A model generated the notes under the pieces. It was given only the letters and a program-made list of their open reading frames with translations. It searched no databases and was not told the origin of the DNA. Positions 12,850 to 23,200 of a stretch of DNA of 64,000 bases are shown here, one piece after another. How positions within the stretch are numbered: position 1 is the stretch's first letter; each line of letters opens with the position of its first letter. This DNA is from Delphinus delphis (lineage: Eukaryota > Chordata > Mammalia > Artiodactyla > Delphinidae), in the NCBI RefSeq assembly GCF_949987515.2, contig NC_082694.2:70306080-70370079 (forward strand), in the 5' to 3' direction. The translations under genes and the position numbers were made by a program.

Positions 12850-13020
12850 TAAGAGTTCTGACATCTTAAGTTTAGGCTATGCTATTCTCTTGAGTCTTCC
12901 TTTCCTTTCTGGTAAAATTATAACTAAACCTGCTCTGCTGTTTCTTGGATTGTTGTGAGGGGCATATGAAATAGAATGGCTACATGATGTTTGTAACTGT
13001 AAGGCAGTTGTATGTAGGAA
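12850..13020 (+). mobile_element. MIR fragment, sense
   Basis: Low-identity MIR pattern: 'gtcttcctttcctttctggtaaaattataa', then 'ggattgttgtgaggggcatatgaaatag'. Boundaries are uncertain. Confidence 0.45.
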
Positions 13021-13189
13021 TTAAGAGAAAGATGTAAAATTTTTGTATGTATTACCTGGGCAGCACTATAGGAAGATATGTCTTTAATGTTTGGGGTGAG
13101 CTCGAGTTTTTCTTTGAAAGGGATATCAGTCTTTTGTGTTCTTTTTTGGCCATCTTTTATGTGTATATCTCTACGTAAGAACTCTTTTT

Positions 13190-13960
13190 ATGTTACGTAA
13201 ATTGGTACAGCATTATGGAAAACAGTTTGTAGGTTCCTCAAAAAATTAAAAATAGAACTACCATATGATCCAGCAGTCCTACTTCTGGGGATATATCCGA
13301 AGGAAATGAAATTACTGTCTTGGAGAGATATCTGCACCCTTGGTTCATTGCAGGATTTTTCACAGTAGCCAAGACATGGAAAAAACGTAAGTGTCCAACA
13401 ACAGATGACTGGATAAAGAAAATTTATATATATATGTATGTAATAATATTATTCAGCCATAAAAAGAGGAAAATGTACCATATGCGACAACTTAGATGAA
13501 CCTTGAAGGCGTTCTGCTAAGTGAAATAAGTCAGACAGAGACAAATACTGCATGATCTCATTTATATATGGAATCCAAAGAAGTTAAACTCTTAGAAACA
13601 GTGTAGATTGATGGTTACCAGGAGTTGAGTGGTAGGAGAAATTGGGAGATGTTGGTCGAAGGATACAAATGAGCAGTTATAAGATGAATATGTTCTGGGG
13701 ATCTGATGCACAGCATGATGACTATAGTTAACAATACTGCATTATATACTTGAAATTTGCTTACAGAGTAGGTCTGAAATGTTGTCATCACACACAGAAA
13801 AGGGTACCTGTGTGAGGCAATGAATGTGTTAATCAACCCTTAATGTGGTAATCATTGAACAATATATATGTATATCAAATCATCATGTTGTACACCTTAA
13901 ACTTACATAGTGTTATTTGTCGATTATATCTCAGTAAAGCTGGGGGGAAAATCTGGCTAA
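13190..13960 (+). mobile_element. L1 3' end (L1MA-like), sense, 5'-truncated
   Basis: It covers the end of ORF2 ('accatatgatccagcagtcctacttctggg', 'ttcagccataaaaagag', 'gctaagtgaaataagtcagacag') and the 3' UTR ('catcatgttgtacaccttaaacttac', 'tcagtaaagctggggg'). Reading frames are broken by several stops. Confidence 0.85.
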
Positions 13961-14295
13961 AGTAATAAAATGTGTGTGTGTGTTTAGCAGTGGTGGTGCT
14001 TGTGAGTGTCTGAGTGTATTTTAGAGTGGTCAGGAATATCTCTGAAGAAGTGAAGTGAGGGAGAGAGTCCATGAATCTCTGGGGAAAAACATTGCAAGAG
14101 GAGGGAGCAGGTATAGAGACCCTGAATAAGGAATGAATTGGTTATGTTTGAGAAAGGGCAAGAAGGTAATATGAGAAAAGTGAGATGTAGAGTTTCATGT
14201 AGAATCTTTTAAACTGTATTGGGAATTCAGATTTTATTTTAATTTTAGTTAATTTTTTTAAAAAAGTGACAGGGAGCTTAAAAATCAGAGGAATA

Positions 14296-14506
14296 GAGGC
14301 TTCCCTGGTGGTGCAGTGGTTGAGAGTCTGCCTGCCGATGCAGGGGACACGGGTTCATGCCCCAGTCCGGGAAGATCCCACATGCCGCAGAGCGGCTGGG
14401 CCCGTGAGCCATGGCCGCTGGGCCTGCATGTCCGGAGCCTGTGCTCCGCAACGGGAGAGGCCACAGCAGTGAGAGGCCCGTGTACCGCAAAAAAACAAAA
14501 AAAACC
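14296..14506 (+). mobile_element. CHR-2 SINE, sense
   Basis: GGCTTCCCTGGTGGTGCAGT starts at about 14298. The tail is AAAAAAACAAAAAAAA. Perfect duplication CAGAGGAATA is at 14286-14295 and 14507-14516. It is one of only six CHR SINEs in the window in the gene's sense orientation. Confidence 0.96.
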
Positions 14507-15179
14507 CAGAGGAATATGTAATTTAAGTTTTAGGACGATTACTTAAGTGTCATGTGAATAGATTGGTGAGTCATATTAGGCATAACTTTGGCTGCCTATA
14601 ACAGTTCCTTAAATGATTTGGAAGTTTATTTCTCTTTCATGCAACAGTCTGGAGGTGTAGTTAGTCCACCGTTCTTAGGGTGCATCCTTATCTGTATGGT
14701 TCAGAATGGCTTTGTTACCTCCTCCACTTTAAAATCAACAGGGTGGAGGAAGGGCCAAAGAGGGATGTGTCCCTGCCTTTTGAAAATCTGGGTTTTTGAA
14801 GTTATCACTCCCTATCACTCCCCCTCACATTCTGTTGTCCAGAACCTGTATTCCACACCAAGATTTGAGGAAGACTGAAAGAAGACCCCCTGTCCCCAGC
14901 CCCCACACAGTGTCTTTTCATATATAGCTATATAATATTCAATTGTGTAGGTATACCAGTTTTGTTAATATCTTATTATTAGATAAGAAGCCTTTAAACT
15001 TTTTTCTTTATTGAGTAATATAATGAATATTTTCTTATATTATCAATAGATTGTGTGTACATTTCCATTTCATGGTGTTCATTTACTATTGCCATGTTTT
15101 TGCTATCCAAAATAGTAGGGGAAAAAACCATTGAAAAGTGATTTTTTTTGTATTTAATTGTTAGTGAAGTCAGACATTC

Positions 15180-15520
15180 AATATCGTTTTTCCCATAAAA
15201 TTTTATTATGGGATATTGAATATGTACACAAAAGCCAACAATAATATAATATCTTTGTACCCATCTTGTAGCTTCTATAATTATCAGCTTATAGCCAGTC
15301 TTGCAATACTTAAACTCCTATCTAAATTTCTTCTTGTGTAATTTTGAAGCAAATCCCCAACATCATATAATTTCATCTGTAAGTATTTCAGTATGCAAAT
15401 ATTTTTTCATATGTCTTTTATCCAGTTGTTTTAACTCTTTTATGAGCTATCTGCTCATGTCCATGGTGTATTTTTTTTCTTTTTCAGTAATTTTATACAA
15501 TTTTATAATAGTATATAGAC
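15180..15520. mobile_element. Possible old L1 3' UTR piece
   Basis: 'ccaacaataatataatatctttgtacccatc' and 'ttttgaagcaaatccccaacatcatataatttcatctgtaa' resemble the old L1 3' region also seen near 32.8 kb and 43.0 kb. Orientation and family are not certain. Confidence 0.35.
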
Positions 15521-15539
15521 AGTAAATACAGGTCCAGTT

Positions 15540-15760
15540 TTCTGTATGGGCCTTAATTTGGATAAAGGTAGTAAGTTAAATTTTGGACATGTTAAGTTTG
15601 AGATGGAACATCCGAGGTTGATGTTTAAAAGCAGTTATAAACGGACTGTGCTGCTTCTTTTCATTTATCAAAATAGGGGTGATTGATGAAGTCTTGGGAA
15701 TGGATGATTTTATTCAGGGAGGGTTGGAGTGAAAAGCAAAAGCTGCAAAATGATGCTTGT
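15540..15760 (+). repeat. Ancient interspersed repeat, same unnamed family as 5090-5470
   Basis: 'ttggacatgttaagtttgagatggaacatccgagg' is characteristic of the 3' part of this dispersed repeat. Confidence 0.45.
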
Positions 15761-15979
15761 AAAGTATTTAAGGGATGGCCACAGAAAAAGACCAAGAAGA
15801 AACATTTTGGGAAAAAAAGGTCTGGAGAGAGCAGTGTCTAAGGAGGGAAAGGTTAATAACATTTATCTGATGTAGTATAGAGCTCAGGGAGGATGACAAA
15901 CAGAAATATATTTGTTGGATTTTATGATTAAACAAATGAAAAAAGAGATGCAGACCAGGACACAGTGAGCTGTAGGGTG

Positions 15980-16140
15980 CAGGATATCCCTGAGTTTGAA
16001 TGCCGACTGCCACTTGTCTTGCTGCATTATGTTTGGAAATTTGCTTATTGAGCATTAGTTATCCCACTTTTTAAATGGGGGTAATAAGGCTTGTCTTTTA
16101 AGGTTGCTGAGACGTTTAACTGAGAGAATGATCTGCACTT
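15980..16140 (+). mobile_element. MIR fragment, sense
   Basis: 'gccgactgccacttgtcttgctgc', then 'ttatcccactttttaaatgggggtaataagg', follows the MIR core and 3' order with drift. Confidence 0.5.
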
Positions 16141-16479
16141 GTTTGTGTCTTCTTTATAAATGGTAGTTGTTGACATCACATTTTGATACCTTACTGGCTG
16201 ATCTAGGATATCTGACTTCAAGTGGTTTCTATTACACAAGTCCTGTATCTGTTGTTTTTGACTTGCTGTACTAATGGATATTCTTTTGATAGTATAGTAT
16301 AGATTATTCAGAATTGGTTCAATTTTAGCTTTCACTTGCATTTGTTAATTGCCAAGGGTTCTAAGAATAGAAAGTGATTTAGGTATAAGAGAGTTTCTAC
16401 CTAAAATTTGGATTAAAAAAAAAAAAAGTAAAGAAACCAGAATTGACTTAAAAGAAGTCAATTTAAAGTAAGCCTGTTA

Positions 16480-16800
16480 GGACTCCCCTGGTGGCACAGT
16501 GGTTAAGAATCTGCCTGCCAGTGCAGGAGACACGGGTTCGAGCCTTGGTCTGGGAAGAGCCCACGTGCCATGGAGGCAACTAAGCCCGTGCGCCACAACT
16601 ACTGAGCCACAGCTACTGAAGCCTGCGCGCCTGGAGCCCGTGCCTCACAACAAGAGAAGCCACCACAATGAGAAGCCCTCGCACTGCAACAGAGAGTAGT
16701 CCCCGCTCGCTGCAACTAGAGAAAGCCGGCGTGCAGCAACGAAGACCCAACGCAGCCAAAAATAAATAAATAAATTTAAAAATAAATAAAATAAAATAGA
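16480..16800 (+). mobile_element. CHR-1 SINE, sense (only sense CHR-1 in the window)
   Basis: It runs from GACTCCCCTGGTGGCACAGT through 'gacacgggttcgagcc' and the 'cacaactactgagcc' units to 'aacgcagccaaaaataaataaat'. Near-perfect duplication AGCCTGTTA / AGTCTGTTA is at 16471-16479 and 16801-16809. Confidence 0.94.
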
Positions 16801-16829
16801 AGTCTGTTAATGGCAAATACTCTTCATTT

Positions 16830-18690
16830 CCCTTTAATCTAAGAATGTCTTGATTTCCCCTTCATTTTTGGAGGATATTTTTGCTAGATAGGAATTTTGG
16901 AATTAAGTCCTTCCCTTTCAGCACTTAAAAATGTTCTTCACTGTTTCTGCCTTCCATAGTTTCTGATGAGAAATCCACAGTCAGTGGAATTGTTTTTCTC
17001 CTAAGTGGAAGGTTGTTTTTCCTTGGCTGCCTTCAAGATTTTAAAATTTTCTTTAGTTTTCAGTAATTTGATTATGATATATCTGGGTACAGGTTTCTTT
17101 GAATTTATGTTGTTTGAGATTCATTGATTCTCTTGAAATTGTAAGTGTATATCTTTCACCAAATTTGGGAAGTTTTCTGCTGCTATTTCTTTAAGTATGT
17201 TTTCTGTGTGCTACTCTTTATCTTCTCCTTTGGGGACTCTGATGACATGAATGTTAAACCTTTTGATATTGTCCCGTTGGCTTTGTTCATTTATTTTTTC
17301 TATCATTTTTCTCTCTGTTCATCAGATTGGATAGTTTCTATTGCTCTATCTTCAGGTTTACTGATTCTCTCCTCTGTTATCTCTCTTCTACAGTCGAGCC
17401 CCTACAGAGAATTTTGGGTTTACTTTGGATATTGTGTTTTTTAGTCTTAAATTTTTATTTGCTTTATACACCACATAGGCACACACACAATAATGTAATG
17501 AATCTTACTTCTCTGCTGAGACTCTTAACTATTTTTTTTCCCCCCAAGAATCATCTTTCTGGCTTCTTGAAGCATGGTTATAGTAGCTGCCTTAAAGTCT
17601 TTGTCTGAAAATTCCAGAGTCTGTAGCATCTTGGATTTGTTGTGTGTAGGTTGTCTTTTCTCTTGTGAGTTATTGAGATTTTCCTGGTTCTTCATATGTC
17701 AAGTAATTTTGGATCATATATTAGACATTTTGATGTTAACGTTATGATACTCTGTCTCATTTAAATGATATGGAGAATGTTGTTGTTGTTATTACTTTAT
17801 TTTTAGGGATGGGAGGATTTTTTTAAGCGGGCATTTGGTCTTGTTAGGTTCAGGTCATAAGTTTCTGCCTACCCTTCTGTGCACTAAAATTCCAATGACT
17901 AGTTTTCAAAGCCTTTGTTTCTATCTGTCCCGCATGTACACCACCGAGTGGCAAATTTGGGAACCTGATAGTATGTTTAGGGTCAGATCCACATAGGTAT
18001 AGTTCTTGGGTGACCCCAGGAGTGTTTATAGAACTTCATGGTGTCACTTTCTTGAGCTCCTTTCTCTTTGCAAGTTCCCTGACACTTTCTGGCTCTTAGA
18101 GACCCTTCTTCCTTGTCCTATGGCTAGATAACTAAGGTTTTCATTTTGGTGTTTTGCTGCACACTTCCACAACTGCATCTGCCTTTGATGCCAAGCAACA
18201 GGATGGTGGAGAAAGAATATAAACCATGGGAATTCCCTCCACACTCATGGGATCGGAAGGGATCTGCTTTCTTGAAGTTTTAGGTCCCTGTCCAGCCACT
18301 GCTGGTATCATCACTGCCACAGCTGCTGCCTTTGGATTGCTTGGGGGCAGGGTCTGAGAGAAAGGGAAAAAAACCCTCAGAGGATTGTCCTCCCTTTTAG
18401 GGGCCCCCTTTACTGCTTTTTGGACAAAAAAAAGAGAAGACTTCTCTTGGAGCCATTTCTGTCTGCACTTACTGTGCAGTTCTGAGTTTGGACTGCCCTT
18501 GAGTCTACCTAGGGGAAACAAAACCAGGAAACTCACTGCTGGGTTAGTAGTACTTCTAATTTTGGTTTCCTCCCTGAAACCAACTGCTACCATTTTCAGA
18601 GTCCTCAGATAGCTGCTCCATGCATTCTGTCCAGGTTTTTAGTTGTATTCGGGAGAGACAGGATAATTTATGCTTATTACATCATCTTCA
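16830..18690 (-). mobile_element. L1 5'-region copy, antisense
   Basis: This is long old-L1 sequence with 'tttgattatgatatatctgggt', 'tgtctgaaaattccagagtctg' and 'ttacatcatcttcaccagaaccag' at its far end. Read on the minus strand, the far end looks like the L1 5' start. Diverged versions recur at 28490-30780 and 37185-37730. Open frames at 18141-18593 fall within it and show no conserved protein. Confidence 0.6.
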
Positions 18691-19122
18691 CCAGAACCAG
18701 AACACGGATACCATTTTAATTTCATTATAACTGTATTGTTCTTTTGTTTTGGTTAAGAAATTACTGAGCAACCAAGATGTACTAGACTTTGTTTGGAGAT
18801 GTAAAGATGGATAATCTTTAAGGTGCTTCCAGTAAGTCCACAGGTAGTCATGTGATGAGGGAGTGGAGGCAGAAAGTAAACATAATTTCACATTATGCAT
18901 TAATAATAATTGAATTATTAATCTTATCTTTTTTGATCCATTTCTGCTTCAGGATTTGACTTAGGGTTTGTGACTGAAGGAGAGAATATCCTATTTACGT
19001 TTCATTAATTTTCCACTTATTATCCAAAAATTTAAGGGATGAAAAGTCTCTGGATTTGTATATGCTGGAGGAAATTAATACATAGCTATAATAAATATAA
19101 TTTATATATGTAATTATAATAA

Positions 19123-19245
<123 letters not shown>

Positions 19246-19952
19246 TGAGTTATTTAAGTATTATTAGTAATAATTATAATACTTGATTAGAATATTTTAT
19301 AGTATATAGCAGTCTACTTTAGTCCTGAAGATTGATTATTTAGTAATAACTGCTTTGTTAATTTATGATTTATTCAGCTCAGATCTTTGGAGTTTTCAGT
19401 CATAGCACAGTTACAAAACCAAAAGTAAGTTAGAAAAAAATTCTTAGAAGGTTGCTATCTCCACACCCATGCACTTTAATTCTTAGGAAGGCCTGGAGCC
19501 ATCTTCAAGCCTTCATCTATCAGTTCAGGCTTTTGATTTAATAAGCTTAGTCATTAGCAAATTTAGAAGTCCTCTAGTTCAGGGAGAATGGTAGATGTAA
19601 ACAGTCTAGGAAAAAATAACCTTGGCCAAAAAGAATTAAATGGAAAAGATACATAAAGCAGTATGTGTTTCAAGTAATAGTCTTACTATGTTCAAATAAA
19701 ACAGCCTGGGGTCAATTAATATAGGACCAAAGATAGAACACACTTTAATTTCTAAGAGCTTTATTATATTACAATAGCACATAATAGTCACTGTTCATAG
19801 TCAAGACCCTCTGCCATCAAGAAATATTAAAATTATGTTCATTATATTTTATATGTTAAGGCAGAAATCCGGGTGTCTACATTAGAGATATTTTCATTAA
19901 GAGAAAAAGGTTACAGTGCTACTAGTTGTTCTCACCTGGGGCTGGTATAGTG

Positions 19953-20584
19953 CAGGGGTCCCCAACCCCACGGGCCACAGACCACTAGTGGTCCATGGCC
20001 TATTAGGAACTGGGCCGCACAGCAGGAGGTGAGTGGCGGGCGAGCGAGTGAAGCTTCATCTGTATTTACAGCCGCTCCCCATCACTTGCATTACCGCCTG
20101 AGCTCTGCCTCCTGTCAGATCAGCTGCAGCATTAGATTTTTATAGGAACCCTACTGTGAACTGCTCATGCGAGGGATCTAGGTTGCGTGCTCCTTATGCG
20201 AATCTAATGCCTGATGATCTGAGGTGGAGCTGAGGCTGTGATGCAAGTGCTGGGGAGCGGCTGCAAATACAGATTATCATTAGTGAGGTTTGACTGCACA
20301 GAGACCGTAATAAATCAATTGCTTGCAGACTCATATCAAAATCCTATCAGTGAGTGACAAGTGAAAACAAGCTCAGGGCTCCCACTGATTCTGCATTAAG
20401 GTGAGTTGTACAATTATTTCATTATATATTACAATGTAATAATGGAAAAAAAGTGCACAATAAGTGTAATGTACTTGAATCATCCCCAAATCATCCTCCA
20501 CCCACCCCACCCCCTGCCCCAGTTAATGGAAAAATTGTCTTCCATGAAACTAGTCCCTGGTGTCAAAAAGGTTGGGGACCCCTG
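19953..20584 (+). mobile_element. MER1-like hAT-Charlie DNA transposon with both ends
   Basis: This 632-bp element begins CAGGGGTCCCCAACC and ends GGTTGGGGACCCCTG, 15-bp terminal inverted repeats that are perfectly complementary. It is flanked by a perfect 8-bp duplication GTATAGTG (19945-19952 and 20585-20592), as expected of hAT insertion. The body has MER1 hallmarks: 'ggccgcacagcaggaggtgag', 'cctgtcagatcagc' and 'aatctaatgcctgatgatctgagg'. It has no transposase ORF and is non-autonomous. Confidence 0.93.
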
Positions 20585-20884
20585 GTATAGTGTAATACCC
20601 ATAGCGAAAGTGGTTAGGATTTTGGGGGGCTATTTTTGATTGTCACAATGATGAGAAAGGAGGGAGCACTATGGCATTTGGTTATTACTCTGAGGAACAA
20701 ATTCTACTAACGTATTCTAATTTTTTTTATAACACTATTGGGTTTTATAGAACAGGAATGAGCAAGAGATTTCATTTCTTTTCATAAAATTAGACTATTC
20801 GTAAAAATTTCATAAAATTTTCTATTCCTAAAAATACACACTGGGGAAATAGACCAGGAAATCTTATGTAAAGAGATCAGACTC

Positions 20885-21090
20885 GGGCTTCCCTGGTGGC
20901 GCAGTGGTTGAGAGTCCACCTGCCGATGCAGGGGACACGGGTTCATGCCCTGGTCCAGGAAGATCCCACATGCCGCGGAGCGGCTGGGCCCGTGAGCCAT
21001 GGCCGCTGAGCCTGCGCGTCCAGAGCCTGGGCTCCGCAACGGGGGAGGCCACAGCAGTGAGAGGCCTGCGTACCGCAAAAAAAAAATAAA
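20885..21090 (+). mobile_element. CHR-2 SINE, sense
   Basis: Full length with an AAAAAAAAATAAA tail. The duplication is AGAGATCAGACTC at 20872-20884 and AGAGATCCGACTC at 21091-21103, differing at one base. Confidence 0.96.
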
Positions 21091-21689
21091 AGAGATCCGA
21101 CTCCATCAGTGCCCTAGGTCTAAATGACAATTGCAGGATCAATTTATCTCTAACACAGTAAGGCTCTGACTTTAAACTTGTCATTATTATTTCTAGAGAG
21201 TAGGCAAGAACAGTAAATAAGAAAGAATACTAAATAAATAAAGAACAGAAGGGGAAAAAAAGAAGAACTTAAAAAAAAAATGTAGCAAGATGGTGGAGTC
21301 ATCAAAAATAGCTTCTGACTTCACTTAGTAACAACTCACAAGAAGCTATTCTTGGTTAAACTATATTGTGGTGATACAGTTACGTGACCACAAAGCAGTA
21401 CTTTTAAAGTCACCAGTGACTTCCATTTTGTCACCTCCACTGGACTTTTAGTTTTGCCTCTCTTGTTAACTCTCAGCATTACTTAACACAGATGACTACT
21501 GCTTCCTTTTTGAAACTCTGTATCATTACCTGAAGTGACCAAACATTCCTACTTTCCTTCCTTGCTCTGCAAGCTCCTTCTCAGTTTATTTGCTTATTAT
21601 CTTCTCTCTAACTGAAGTGCAATCGACATTCCGATAGCTTTTTTGGGGTCACTTTTGTTTTGTCACTTCCCAGTTGTGTAGGGAAGCTA

Positions 21690-22035
21690 ATTCCCACCTC
21701 AGCCTTTGTACATGCTGACCCCTTTACTTAGTTAACTGTTGTTTTTTTTCAGGTGTCAGCTTGAACATGTCTCTTCCAGAGAACTTTGGCTGACTTCCCA
21801 ATCTAGATCACATTTTCCGTTTTTAGTTTGGTATATAGTGTTCTGTGTTCTTTCTTTATAGCACTTAAGATTTGAAATTACATATCGCTTTGGTCTTTCA
21901 AAAAAATCATGTAGCTTCTCTATAGCTTACATTAAGCTAGTAGCTCCATGAGGGCAGTGACATTTATCTCCCCCCCGCCCCCGGCTTGGCACATAACAGG
22001 CCTTGCAAACCTACTTGTTAATGAATATATGAAGT
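21690..22035 (+). mobile_element. L2 LINE 3' end, sense
   Basis: The classical L2 terminus 'gtagctccatgagggcagtgacatttatc', then 'cttggcacataacaggcc' and 'gttaatgaatatatgaa', is preceded by 'cagcctttgtacatgctgacccctt' from the L2 body. Confidence 0.75.
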
Positions 22036-22178
22036 ATCAGTGATTGGAAGATGACATTCAAATGTAGTTCTAGCTTATCCTCTTGCTGCATGATGTGTCT
22101 TAAATGGTAGTCTTAAAATCTTTAGAGTTTTCAGGTACATTATGGAACGAAGTAACTATGCTTATTGAAGATGTGCTC

Positions 22179-22455
22179 TTTTTTTTGAACCAGTCTTAGC
22201 ATTTAATTAACCAGGAAGGGGGATTATTGGGAGGGGCACCCCTGTAAAAATGTACAAAAGGTCTGTGGGGCTATGTGGAAGGGGGAGATAAATATGTACA
22301 TGGAACCCCGCCTTCCTTTAGCCCTTCCTCCCCCAGCCCTGAGAGGGCATGAGGACTTGGGTGGTAGGTGAAGGGGGGGGCACTTTGGCCTCTGGTTTAG
22401 TGAGCCTCTGGGGAGGCAGGCCAAGGGCCTGGGGGCCCTCAGAAGCGACGATGGT
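22179..22455 (-). pseudogene. 5'-truncated processed retrocopy of an mRNA 3' end (parent not identified)
   Basis: A GC-rich 277-bp block is flanked by perfect 11-bp duplications AAGATGTGCTC (22168-22178 and 22456-22466). On the minus strand it ends in an ATTAAA poly(A) signal (22202-22207), 15 bases later an A8 tract (22179-22186), and contains UTR-like sequence with 'tgtacatatttatc'. These are the marks of L1-mediated retrotransposition of a cellular mRNA, mostly 3' UTR. At its 5' end a minus-strand frame reads His-Arg-Arg-Phe-stop near 22437-22451 and may be the last codons of the parent. I do not recognise the parent gene. Confidence 0.72.
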
Positions 22456-22616
22456 AAGATGTGCTCCTTTTTACAGTTTTATTTTCATTCCTTAATCCTC
22501 AATACAAGACTTTTTAGCTATTTTTCCCTTTGCTGTTTTCCCTCTGCTCCCCCATTTTGAAGATTCTCGCTTGATTTTGATTATTCCATACTATATTGTT
22601 TTATTCTAAAATGTAT

Positions 22617-23200
22617 TAAAATGGAAGCAGCTCAAATGTCCATCAGAAGATGAATGGATAAATAAAATGTGGTATATACAGTCAATGTAATAGTATTCAG
22701 CCTTAAGAAGGAATGAAATTCTGATACATGCTACATAGATGAACCTTAAAAACATGCTGAGTATATGTATAACTGATTCATTTTGATGTACAGTAGTAAG
22801 TAACACAACATTGTAAATCGATTAAAAATTTTAAAAAAATATGAAAGAGAATGTATATATGTATTTAAAAAAATGCTGAGTGAAATAAGCCAGACACAAA
22901 AGGACAAATATTGTACAATTCCACTTACATGAGATACCTAGAATAGGCAAGCTCCTAGAGACAGAAAATGGAATAGAGGTTACCAGGGGCTGAGAGTAGG
23001 GGAGAATAGGGAGTTATTGTTTAATTGGTAGAATTTCTCTCTGGGATGATGAAAAAGTTCTTGAAATGGATAGTGGTAATGGTTGCACAACAGTGTAAAT
23101 AAATACTTAGTGCCACTAAATCGTACACTTATACAAGTTACCATTTTAGCCATTTTATTATGTATATTTTGCCACAACCAGTCAACAAAAAGAAGTATTA
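22617..23200 (+). mobile_element. L1 3' end, sense, with a younger L1 tail nested inside
   Basis: 'caaatgtccatcagaagatgaatggataaa', 'ctgagtgaaataagccagacacaaaagg' and 'ggttaccaggggctgagagtaggg' give a truncated old L1, ending near 'tgccacaaccagtcaacaaaaag'. The nested insertion is listed separately. Confidence 0.82.
22763..22872 (+). mobile_element. Young 110-bp L1 3' tail nested in an older L1
   Basis: 'tatatgtataactgattcattttgatgtac' and 'taacacaacattgtaaatcgattaaaa' is the artiodactyl L1 3' UTR end. It is bounded by ATGCTGAGT at 22754-22762 and 22873-22881, a 9-bp duplication that falls inside the older L1. Confidence 0.75.

Noticed and set aside
18141..18593. 150-codon minus-strand open frame
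   Set aside because: It lies in an old antisense L1 5'-region copy and shows no recognisable protein domain.
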